Part shown: one piece after another, positions 1 through 5,016 of the stretch
Layout: each line of letters begins with the position of its first letter
Position numbering within the stretch: the stretch's first letter is position 1
Source of the DNA: Alistipes sp.
GTDB lineage: Bacteria; Bacteroidota; Bacteroidia; Bacteroidales; Rikenellaceae
Direction: 5' to 3'
NCBI GenBank assembly: GCA_017384185.1
Contig: JAFNUH010000083.1
Location: 1-5,016 of the forward strand
Length of the DNA: 5,016 bases
Made by a program: the position numbers and the translations under genes
The notes under the pieces: model-generated
Database searches by the model: none
Seen by the model: only the letters and a program-made list of their open reading frames with translations
What the model was told of the DNA's origin: nothing

Positions 1-384
1 AGCCTGAAGGGTAGTAACAATGCTGGTATTCACACAAATCTTGGTTTCCTTCATCTTCCGATAAACCTGTTGTACCGTATGCCTATCTCTGATAGCGTAT
101 CACTTATGGGAGGTCTCGGTCCATATTTATCGTTGGGCGTTCTGGGTAAGGATGTAGAGACCGTTAATGGTTCAAAGGTTAAGACCGATGTGTTTGGATC
201 TGTTTATCAGCGTTTCGATTTTGGTTTGAACTACAAGATTGGTGTTGAGATGTGGAACCAGTGGCAGTTCTATGCTGGTTTTGAGCACGGTTTGTTGGAT
301 TTGACCAAGACAAAAGTTGATGATGCTCTTATCAATAAATGTCGTTTGCTGAACTTCTATATAGGTACAGCATATATGTTCTAA
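1..384 (+). CDS. PorT-like outer-membrane beta-barrel protein, C-terminal part (5' end outside window)
   Basis: The reading frame is open from base 1 and ends at TAA (382-384), giving 127 visible residues; the N-terminus and signal peptide lie upstream. A TTG at 70-72 is an internal Leu codon, not a start, because the barrel-like sequence continues upstream of it (LHLPINLLYR, a motif typical of PorT-type barrels). Visible features are alternating hydrophobic/aromatic strands with glycines (MGGLGPYLSLGV, FDFGLNYKIGVEM, FYAGFEHGLLDL) and a last strand FYIGTAYMF ending in Phe, the usual BAM-complex recognition signature. It is clearly paralogous to the next gene: both share the GPY...G..G, RFDFGL and AYMF positions. 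From the family it should sit in the outer membrane as an 8-strand-type barrel. The exact role is unknown; PorT itself is linked to type IX secretion, but most relatives are uncharacterised. The family call is firm, the function is not. Confidence 0.85.
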   Translation, partial: SLKGSNNAGIHTNLGFLHLPINLLYRMPISDSVSLMGGLGPYLSLGVLGKDVETVNGSKVKTDVFGSVYQRFDFGLNYKIGVEMWNQWQFYAGFEHGLLDLTKTKVDDALINKCRLLNFYIGTAYMF

Positions 385-406
385 GCTGCAACGATTAACT
401 TTTGAT

Positions 407-444
407 AAAAATATGCGGGAATCATCGATTCTCGCATATTTTTT
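407..444 (+). terminator. Rho-independent terminator after the first barrel gene
   Basis: A 14-bp stem (410-423 pairing with 427-440, one G·U wobble) closes on a 3-base ATC loop. An A run before it and a T run after it (441-444) extend the pairing and supply the U tract. It lies 23 bases past the stop codon, so the two barrel genes are probably not simply co-transcribed. Confidence 0.85.
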
Positions 445-452
445 GTATTCGC

Positions 453-460
453 TATCTGTG
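453..460 (+). promoter_or_regulatory. Possible -7 box of the second barrel gene
   Basis: TATCTGTG matches the Bacteroidetes -7 consensus TAnnTTTG at all but one fixed position. It lies 21 bases before the ATG, close to the spacing seen for the rmuC promoter downstream. No good TTTG-like -33 box is present at the expected distance, where the terminator stem lies instead. A promoter is expected here because a terminator precedes the gene, but this exact box is tentative. Confidence 0.35.
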
Positions 461-481
461 AAGGTTTAAAATACAGATACT

Positions 482-1114
482 ATGAAAAAGTTTTTACCAT
501 TATTATCGTTTGCTCTCTTGCTGTCGGCTACTGTGTCGGCGCAGGGGTTGCGTTATGGCATTACGGGCGCAATGAATGTCGCCAACTATGCCATCGAATC
601 GTCTGAAAGTTCCTACTCCTCGGACTCTCGCATAGGTTTTAAGGCAGGTTTCCGTATGGAGATTGGTGCGCCATTTATCTACGATGGATTCTTCTTTACG
701 GGTGAGGTGTTGCTTAGCTCTAAAGGCTCGAAACTCTCAACTACGGTTGATGAGAAGAGTGTAAATATCACCTCACGACCCTATTATCTCGAGATTCCGC
801 TCCATATTGGTTATCACTACGCATTTAAAAATAGTACGTTTGGGCTCTTTGGCTCGTTTGGTCCATATTTTGGAGTGGGTCTGTTTGGCGATAACAAGAT
901 GAGTGTAGGTGGCGAGTCGTCAAAGCCCGACACATTCTCATCGGATGGGTTGAAGCGCTTCGACTTCGGTTTGGGATTGCGTGCCGGCGTGTCGATGTTT
1001 GACCACTACCGTATATATGTAGGCTATGATTGGGGTCTTGTAGATATTGCCCAGGTCTCGGGAGATAAGATAAAGAATAGAAATTTATATGTCGGAGCAG
1101 CATATATGTTCTAA
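482..1114 (+). CDS. PorT-like outer-membrane beta-barrel protein (tandem paralogue)
   Basis: A complete 210-residue secreted barrel protein. Residues 1-20 are a clear Sec signal peptide (MKK, then hydrophobic FLPLLSFALLLSATVSA) with predicted cleavage SA|Q at 20/21. The mature part has the PorT/outer-membrane barrel layout: an N-terminal strand (LRYGITGAMNVANY), the FKAGFRMEIG strand, LEIPLHIGYHY near residue 104, a FGSFGPYFGVGLFG hairpin, RFDFGLGLRAGVSM, IYVGYDWGLVD, and a terminal strand LYVGAAYMF ending in Phe for BAM insertion. The length of about 190 mature residues fits an 8-strand barrel. ATG 482 is chosen because the signal peptide follows at once; the AT-rich leader has no Shine-Dalgarno, which is normal for the phylum. 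It lies 97 bases after its paralogue, with a terminator between and another after it. Its cargo or partner cannot be read from sequence. Confidence 0.9.
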   Translation: MKKFLPLLSFALLLSATVSAQGLRYGITGAMNVANYAIESSESSYSSDSRIGFKAGFRMEIGAPFIYDGFFFTGEVLLSSKGSKLSTTVDEKSVNITSRPYYLEIPLHIGYHYAFKNSTFGLFGSFGPYFGVGLFGDNKMSVGGESSKPDTFSSDGLKRFDFGLGLRAGVSMFDHYRIYVGYDWGLVDIAQVSGDKIKNRNLYVGAAYMF

Positions 1115-1137
1115 GCACTTGTTAATTAATTTTTGTG

Positions 1138-1167
1138 GTGTCGGGGCAAATGTTCCGGCACTTTTTT
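1138..1167 (+). terminator. Rho-independent terminator after the second barrel gene
   Basis: Ten paired positions (1138-1147 with 1152-1161, three of them G·U wobbles) close on an AAAT loop and are followed directly by six Ts (1162-1167). It lies 23 bases past the stop codon, the same spacing as the terminator of the upstream paralogue. Confidence 0.8.
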
Positions 1168-1177
1168 ATCTCCTTTG

Positions 1178-1210
1178 ATTGGTATTTTAGCAGGAAAGTG
1201 ACTATCTTTG
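1178..1210 (+). promoter_or_regulatory. Bacteroidetes-type promoter of the rmuC unit
   Basis: TATCTTTG (1203-1210) is a full match to the -7 consensus TAnnTTTG. ATTG (1178-1181), one base off the -33 box TTTG, lies 21 bases upstream, within the known 19-21 base spacing. Transcription would start around 1215, leaving a short leader of about 15 bases before the ATG at 1230. The site sits just after a terminator, which supports it as the start of a new transcript. Confidence 0.6.
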
Positions 1211-1229
1211 AAGAATAAAATCAAGTAAG

Positions 1230-2555
1230 ATGGAACTTTTGTATGCTATAATTGCTGTGCTGGCTCTTGCGTGTGTCGTATTTCTTGTTTTGTGGATACG
1301 TGAGCGTGGTGTGAGCCGCACACTCGGGGATGAACTCTTAACCTCAAATACCACTCTTCAGAGTCTTGAAGCGTCACTTTCGGCGCAGACTAACGAGCTT
1401 ACAGAGGAGCGTCGAGCTCGTGAGCAGGAGCAGATGGCACGTGTCAAGGCGGAGACGGAGCTCTCGGCTGAGCGTCGTATGATGGCTGAGAAGGTGCGCT
1501 CGCAGGAGGAGGTAGAGCGTACGATGCGTGAGCAGTTCAAGGCTTTGGCTGGCGATGTGCTGGGCGAGCAGAGCCGTCGTTTCAAGGAGGAGAATCGTGA
1601 GTCGATGGACTTGATTCTCAAGCCATTCAAAGATAACATCGTAGAGTTCCGCACTCGTGTTGAGAGTATCTTTACGCACCAAAACGAGCAGAGCGGCGTG
1701 CTGAAAAACGAGCTGCAGCGACTGATGGAGCTGAACGTGCAGATTACCACCGAAACGACCAACCTTACAAATGCTTTGCGAGGAAACTCTAAGGTGCAGG
1801 GCGATTGGGGCGAGGTGATACTCGAGACAATCCTCGATAATTCAAATCTTATTCGTGGCGTGCATTACCAGACGCAGCTCAACGTGAAGGACGAGGCGGG
1901 AAGCAACCTGCGCCCCGATGTGGTGTTGTATCTGCCTAATAATAAGCAGATTGTAATCGACTCGAAGGTCTCGCTTACGGCTTACGTAAATTATGTCTCG
2001 GCGCAGACGGAGGCGGAGCGTCGAGTAGCTATGGCGGCGCATATTGCATCTGTTCGCCAGCACGTTAAGGAGCTGAGTGTCAAGAAGTATCAGCAGTTGA
2101 TGCAGTCGCCCGATTTTGTTGTGATGTTCGTGCCTAATGAGCCGGCATTTTTGGATGCACTCAAGGAGGACCATACGATTTGGAGCGACGCCTACGATAA
2201 GAAAGTTGTTGTTTCGTCGCCCACGAATCTCTTTGCGTTGTTGAAGTTGGTGGATGATTTGTGGCGCAGGGATGACCAGACAAAGAATCAGGAGAATATC
2301 ATTAAGTTTGGCGTTACGCTCTACGAGCAGCTTGTGGCATTTACGGCGGCATTGGAGGGTGTCGGTGCTGGTCTGGAGCAGGCACGTGCCAAGTATGACG
2401 AGGCGTATAAGCGTCTGTGCCACGGTAATAATAATATTGTGCGTGTGGGCGAGAAACTGCGTCGGTTGGGACTTCCTACGGCGAAGCGTCAGTCGGCACG
2501 TCTTGTTGAGGAGAGTTGTGCTGAGGAGGATAATAAATTGATTGAGAATGAGTAA
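1230..2555 (+). CDS. rmuC: RmuC family protein (DNA recombination/rearrangement limiting)
   Basis: A 441-residue protein with the full RmuC layout. Residues 3-23 are one membrane helix (LLYAIIAVLALACVVFLVLWI) followed by RER, so the body should be cytoplasmic. Residues about 35-105 are charged and heptad-like (EERRAREQEQ..., AERRMMAEKV), a predicted coiled coil. Residues about 185-390 are the RmuC domain, a PD-(D/E)XK nuclease-like fold: QGDWGE (190-195), RPDVVLYLP (228-236) and IDSKVSLTAY (243-252) carry the candidate catalytic E195, D230, D244 and K246. VMFVPNEPAF and LLKLVDDLWRRDDQ are further family signatures. RmuC in E. coli limits rearrangements at inverted repeats; direct nuclease activity is inferred from the fold rather than well proven. 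Length is normal. ATG 1230 precedes the membrane helix and follows a good promoter. The stop overlaps the next gene by 8 bases. Confidence 0.95.
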   Translation: MELLYAIIAVLALACVVFLVLWIRERGVSRTLGDELLTSNTTLQSLEASLSAQTNELTEERRAREQEQMARVKAETELSAERRMMAEKVRSQEEVERTMREQFKALAGDVLGEQSRRFKEENRESMDLILKPFKDNIVEFRTRVESIFTHQNEQSGVLKNELQRLMELNVQITTETTNLTNALRGNSKVQGDWGEVILETILDNSNLIRGVHYQTQLNVKDEAGSNLRPDVVLYLPNNKQIVIDSKVSLTAYVNYVSAQTEAERRVAMAAHIASVRQHVKELSVKKYQQLMQSPDFVVMFVPNEPAFLDALKEDHTIWSDAYDKKVVVSSPTNLFALLKLVDDLWRRDDQTKNQENIIKFGVTLYEQLVAFTAALEGVGAGLEQARAKYDEAYKRLCHGNNNIVRVGEKLRRLGLPTAKRQSARLVEESCAEEDNKLIENE

Positions 2556-2892
2556 CGATGTTTTCTGGCAGCGATTGGATGCTCTGCTTGAGCGCTGTCA
2601 AATTGTTATCGACCGCCCACGAGGGTCGCACCATCCCCGCTTTACGGAGATTGTATATGCGCTGGATTATGGTTATTTGGATGGCACTTCGTCAAACGAT
2701 GGCGAGGGCATTGATGTGTGGCTGGGTAGCGACAGAGAGCGAGGTTTGGATGCTGTGATTTGCACTGTCGATTTAGATAAAGGTGATGCCGAGATGAAAC
2801 TAATGGTCGGCTGCACCGATGAGGAGAAAGCCTATATCGAACGCTTCTACAACGAGTGGCCCGATATGGGGGCGAAGATAATAAAAAGGTGA
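2548..2892 (+). CDS. Compact inorganic pyrophosphatase-like protein
   Basis: A 114-residue protein resembling the small proteins annotated as inorganic pyrophosphatase in gut anaerobes. ATG 2548 is preferred over a TTG two codons upstream; it forms ATGAGTAA with the rmuC stop, implying translational coupling. Aligning by eye with E. coli PPase, the IVIDRP segment (19-24), YALDYGY (37-43), DGEGIDV (51-57, matching the metal-binding DGDPVDV) and D77...E82-M-K84 (matching D97, D102, K104) line up. D67 and D102 become Glu. The stretch that in E. coli carries K29, E31 and R43 is mostly missing, and the Tyr141-Lys142 pair appears to be replaced by W104-P105. The protein is also well short of the usual 175 residues. 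So the metal site looks largely kept but the phosphate-binding side is reduced: it may hydrolyse pyrophosphate, use another substrate, or be weakly active. It is soluble, with no signal peptide. Confidence 0.8.
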   Translation: MSNDVFWQRLDALLERCQIVIDRPRGSHHPRFTEIVYALDYGYLDGTSSNDGEGIDVWLGSDRERGLDAVICTVDLDKGDAEMKLMVGCTDEEKAYIERFYNEWPDMGAKIIKR

Positions 2893-2914
2893 TAACAATA
2901 CGTTATCACCTTTT
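2884..2914. terminator. Bidirectional terminator between convergent genes
   Basis: A perfect 13-bp inverted repeat (AAAAGGTGATAAC at 2884-2896, its complement at 2902-2914) closes on a 5-base AATAC loop. The stem has A runs on one side and T runs on the other, so it reads as a terminator on both strands. It serves the rmuC unit (+) and the ricT-gldH-trmB operon (-), whose last stop lies at 2918-2920. The TGA of the pyrophosphatase-like gene (2890-2892) lies inside the left arm. Confidence 0.9.
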
Positions 2915-2917
2915 ATT

Positions 2918-3676
2918 TTAGCACTTGCTGATTCCGATTCGTGCCTCCTCGTTGTCTTTCTCTAATTTCTCATCCTCCTCCCACTCAAACATCGGGAACT
3001 TCGTGCCTCCGGCAAGTGAGAAGCGTGTGTAGGTGATGGGCAAGCCACGCTGCAAGAACTTCGTCTCGTATGCGGTCTTTACTGACAACTCAGCATCGGC
3101 ATAGCCCGTGCCGTAGATGTCGTTGTTCGACGCCTCGCAAGGCAGTGAGAAGTGGCGCACAACCTCGTTTGTGTAGCCGTAGAGGTGTTGTGAGTCGGTT
3201 TTGAGATTAATCCAGCCGTCGGCAGCCAAGAACTGAGCATAGTACTCAAGGAAGATAGGCGATGTCAAACGCTTCTTCGCACGGCGTGTCTTGAGCTGCG
3301 GGTCGGGGAAGGTAATCCATATCTCGGCAACCTCGCCCTCAGCAAAAAACGAGTTGATAAACTCGATGCGGGTGCGCAGGAAACCGACATTCTTCATACC
3401 ATTTTCGGTTGCGGTCTTTGCACCTCGCCACATACGGGCACCCTTAATATCCACGCCAATATAGTTTGCATTGGGGTTGCGCTCCGCCAAGGCGATAGTG
3501 TACTCGCCCTTGCCACAACCAAGCTCCAAGATGATGGGGTTGTCATTCTTGAAGAAATCCTTATGCCAGCGACCCTTCAGGGGGTGGTCCTTATGAAAAA
3601 TATCCTCGAATTCGGGCTGTACCATACACTCGAATGTGAGGTTCTCGGCAAATCGTCTGAGTTTATCTTTTCCCAC
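2918..3676 (-). CDS. trmB: tRNA (guanine(46)-N7)-methyltransferase
   Basis: A 252-residue SAM-dependent enzyme that methylates N7 of G46 in the variable loop of tRNAs. The Rossmann SAM site is ELGCGKGEYT (51-60), followed by the acidic loop GVDIKGARMWRGAKTA (74-89). WITFPDPQ (120-127) and KKRLTSP (134-140) are the family hallmark for guanine binding and catalysis, LKTDS (158-162) continues the core, and ETKFLQRG (204-211) is the C-terminal TrmB T-K-F motif. The start is GTG (3676-3674): no ATG exists between the in-frame gldH stop (3685-3683) and here, and MGKDKLRRFA matches the usual Bacteroidales N-terminus. An acidic Glu/Asp/Lys stretch ends the protein (about 231-245). It is the last gene of the operon, 6 bases after gldH, and ends at the shared bidirectional terminator. 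Confidence 0.95.
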   Translation of the reverse strand: MGKDKLRRFAENLTFECMVQPEFEDIFHKDHPLKGRWHKDFFKNDNPIILELGCGKGEYTIALAERNPNANYIGVDIKGARMWRGAKTATENGMKNVGFLRTRIEFINSFFAEGEVAEIWITFPDPQLKTRRAKKRLTSPIFLEYYAQFLAADGWINLKTDSQHLYGYTNEVVRHFSLPCEASNNDIYGTGYADAELSVKTAYETKFLQRGLPITYTRFSLAGGTKFPMFEWEEDEKLEKDNEEARIGISKC

Positions 3677-3682
3677 GTTAAT

Positions 3683-4126
3683 CTATTTTTGCGGTTGAAA
3701 ATTTATTCCTGCTGCCTCCACGCCTACAATATCTTGTTGTGGGGCAAGCATTATCTTATATTCGCCCAAGCAGCGCAGATGCACATCCTGGCGATAGGGT
3801 ATAACAATATCTGTCGTTGACTCCGTCTCTGTGCTCCACGGGGTATTTATGGGGAGCGTTACGTGCTCGGTATAGCGCAACGAGTCGGGTGTCATCGTTG
3901 TAATCACAACATCTAACTCATTGGCATTAAAGAGGCGGTTTACGTGCAGTGCGAGGTTCAGTGCATAGCGTGAGGTCGTATCTCGGTTTATGTGCGAGAG
4001 CGTAATCTCGTCACTCCACCCGTCAATATTCACATCTGCCATAACAACCTGACACTCCGTCACACGGCACTGCGTAAAAAGCAACGCCGATACCGCAAGG
4101 ATAAATACTTTGCAAATAACTCGCAT
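3683..4126 (-). CDS. gldH: GldH-like gliding-motility lipoprotein
   Basis: A 147-residue protein: signal peptide MRVICKVFILAVSALLFTQC with Cys20 as the likely lipidated residue, then a beta-rich domain. The domain shows the pattern I associate with GldH: V-N-I-D-G-W near residue 36, a central strand pair (YALNLALHV, LDVVITTMTP), then IPYRQDV...LGEYKIMLAPQ and IVGVEAAGINF at the end. GldH is a lipoprotein needed for gliding and linked to type IX secretion in Flavobacterium. It is kept in many non-gliding Bacteroidales, where its role is unclear. The lipobox is weak (LFTQ before Cys). ATG 4126 is chosen because it opens the signal peptide and lies 4 bases after the ricT stop; an ATG at 4150 would add eight polar residues and overlap ricT. 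The neighbourhood next to a PSP1 gene supports the call. Confidence 0.8.
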   Translation of the reverse strand: MRVICKVFILAVSALLFTQCRVTECQVVMADVNIDGWSDEITLSHINRDTTSRYALNLALHVNRLFNANELDVVITTMTPDSLRYTEHVTLPINTPWSTETESTTDIVIPYRQDVHLRCLGEYKIMLAPQQDIVGVEAAGINFQPQK

Positions 4127-4130
4127 CCTG

Positions 4131-5016
4131 TTACTGCTCGTTATTTGCATTGTTTTCACCTCCTGCCTCTCTCTCGCCACCGTGTCTGCCACCCTCGCCA
4201 CGTCCACGTCCTCGGTTGTTGCGACGACGGTCACGACGCTCTCGGTTGTCACGGTTCTCTCTTGGCTCACGATTCTCGCCCTCGCTCTGCTGTGCTACGT
4301 CAGTAGGACCCTCTGTGGGGCGGTTATGACGGTTGGGACGCTGACGGCGACGGTCATCACGACGGTCATCACGACGGTCATCACGACGGTCATCACGGCG
4401 ACGCTCCTCACGAGGTTGTTCAGCTCTGGGCTCGCCCTCCTGCGGTGTTGCGCTATCTGCCACCTTAGGCTGTCGTTGACGTGAATCCTTATCTCGGCGG
4501 TTGCGGTTGCGACGACGCTTGTTCTGGTTGTCGAAACGTGTGATGCTATCCTCCTCGGTGCGGAATGTGGGCTCTTCAACGGTCTGGATGCTATCCTTGT
4601 CGATAATTGAGTCCACTTTGCGACCAGCACGGTTGGCGGCGATAATCTCACGCACACGAGATGTGGGGATGGTGACAACATTCACCATAGCATCTTTGCT
4701 ACTGCTGAACGACATCGTGCGACCTAAAATATCGGTCTTAACCAAGTAATACTCGCCATCCATCGCCTGCAACGGCTCACGTACACGAGGTAGCTTTTGG
4801 CGTGCATCGGCATATACGTCATACTCATACATCAGACAACATTTTAGCTTCGAGCACTGTCCTGCCAGCTTCTGCGGGTTGAGCGAAATATCTTGTACAC
4901 GTGCGGCATTTGTCGTCACGCTTGAGAAGCTCGACACCCACGATGCACAGCACAACTCACGTCCGCAAGCTCCAATACCGCCAATGCGACCCGCCTCCTG
5001 GCGAGCGCCAATCTGC
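4131..5016 (-). CDS. ricT: PSP1-domain protein RicT/YaaT with Arg-rich tail (5' end outside window)
   Basis: 294 residues are visible; the N-terminus lies beyond the right edge. The frame stays open to the edge, so the TTG at 4955 is an internal Leu. Residues 10-75 hold the PSP1 C-terminal signature: RIGGIGACGRELCC (10-23), NAARVQDISLNPQKLAGQC (36-54) and KLKCCLMYEYDVY (56-68). The six cysteines (17, 22, 23, 54, 59, 60) match those tied to Fe-S binding in B. subtilis RicT, a partner in the RicAFT complex that promotes RNase Y-dependent mRNA maturation. Whether the Bacteroidales protein has such partners is unknown. From about residue 165 to the end (294) the protein is low-complexity: Arg/Asn runs, four RRDD-type repeats (206-223), and an RG-rich stretch (268-280). 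This tail is probably disordered and may bind RNA. It is first in view of the ricT-gldH-trmB operon. Confidence 0.9.
   Translation of the reverse strand, partial: QIGARQEAGRIGGIGACGRELCCASWVSSFSSVTTNAARVQDISLNPQKLAGQCSKLKCCLMYEYDVYADARQKLPRVREPLQAMDGEYYLVKTDILGRTMSFSSSKDAMVNVVTIPTSRVREIIAANRAGRKVDSIIDKDSIQTVEEPTFRTEEDSITRFDNQNKRRRNRNRRDKDSRQRQPKVADSATPQEGEPRAEQPREERRRDDRRDDRRDDRRDDRRRQRPNRHNRPTEGPTDVAQQSEGENREPRENRDNRERRDRRRNNRGRGRGEGGRHGGEREAGGENNANNEQ
4349..4396. repeat. Four perfect 12-bp tandem repeats inside ricT
   Basis: GACGGTCATCAC occurs four times head to tail without a mismatch (units start at 4349, 4361, 4373 and 4385). Degenerate copies flank it (GACGGTTGGGACG at 4329-4341; GGCGACGCTCCTCACG at 4397-4412). 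On the coding (minus) strand each unit gives a four-residue R-D-D-R step. Because 12 is a multiple of three, gain or loss of units would lengthen or shorten the tail without a frameshift. Confidence 0.95.

Noticed and set aside
70..384. TTG at 70 as the true start of the first barrel gene
   Set aside because: The same frame is open to base 1 and reads as a typical barrel strand upstream; starting at 70 would leave no signal peptide.
440..446. TTTTTTG as the -33 box for the second barrel gene
   Set aside because: It belongs to the terminator T run and is only 6 bases from the -7 candidate, far from the 19-21 needed.
1842..2423. A long minus-strand frame (193 codons) opposite rmuC, and other minus-strand frames at 1358-1762
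   Set aside because: They lie fully inside the conserved RmuC coding region, have no recognisable domain, and are rich in Arg/Leu/Ser as expected from antisense of GAG- and CGT-rich codons.
3563..3820. A plus-strand frame across the trmB/gldH junction
   Set aside because: It overlaps two well-supported minus-strand genes, has no promoter or family signal, and has shadow-like composition.
4349..4396. Short direct repeats that might suggest a CRISPR array
   Set aside because: The 12-bp units are adjacent with no spacers and lie in frame within a coding sequence; this is a minisatellite-type repeat.
4110..4484. A plus-strand frame of 124 codons that looks like a lipoprotein or membrane protein (hydrophobic start, TSC, then Thr/Val/Ile repeats)
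   Set aside because: It is the antisense of the Arg/Asp-rich ricT tail and the gldH start: Arg and Asp codons read backwards give Thr, Val and Ile. The opposite frame has recognisable PSP1 homology running into this stretch.

Overview
The window looks like an ordinary chromosomal housekeeping segment from a member of the Bacteroidota, most likely order Bacteroidales. Four things point there. The ricT (PSP1)–gldH pair and a GldH-type lipoprotein are characteristic of this phylum. Two small PorT-like outer-membrane barrels carry typical Bacteroidales signal peptides and end in Phe. The best promoter match is the Bacteroidetes type (TAnnTTTG, not TATAAT). Start codons lack obvious Shine-Dalgarno sequences. 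The TrmB sequence feels closest to Alistipes/Rikenellaceae proteins, but that is an impression from memory, not a search result.

Layout. Bases 1-1114 (+) hold two tandem paralogous outer-membrane beta-barrel genes. The first has lost its 5' end to the window edge, and each is followed by a rho-independent terminator. Bases 1178-2892 (+) are a two-gene unit: a Bacteroidetes-type promoter, rmuC (membrane-anchored coiled-coil protein with a PD-(D/E)XK-like domain), and a compact inorganic-pyrophosphatase-like gene whose ATG overlaps the rmuC stop (ATGAGTAA). The unit ends in a perfect 13-bp hairpin that also serves the convergent operon. Bases 2918-5016 (-) are an operon reading right to left: ricT/PSP1 (5' end outside the window), gldH, then trmB, with gaps of only 4 and 6 nt.

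How the genes may work together. The barrels and GldH belong to the cell envelope. RmuC is implicated in genome stability. The pyrophosphatase-like protein may act on pyrophosphate or a related phosphate ester. TrmB makes m7G46 in tRNA. RicT is an Fe-S-linked partner of RNA processing in Firmicutes and here carries a long Arg-rich, probably RNA-binding or disordered tail. That tail is encoded partly by four perfect 12-bp tandem repeats.

I found no mobile element, CRISPR array, tRNA, rRNA or defence cassette, and no gene-free stretch longer than about 120 bases. I see no convincing new multi-gene system. The points most worth a second look are the pared-down active site of the pyrophosphatase-like protein and the repeat-built tail of RicT.
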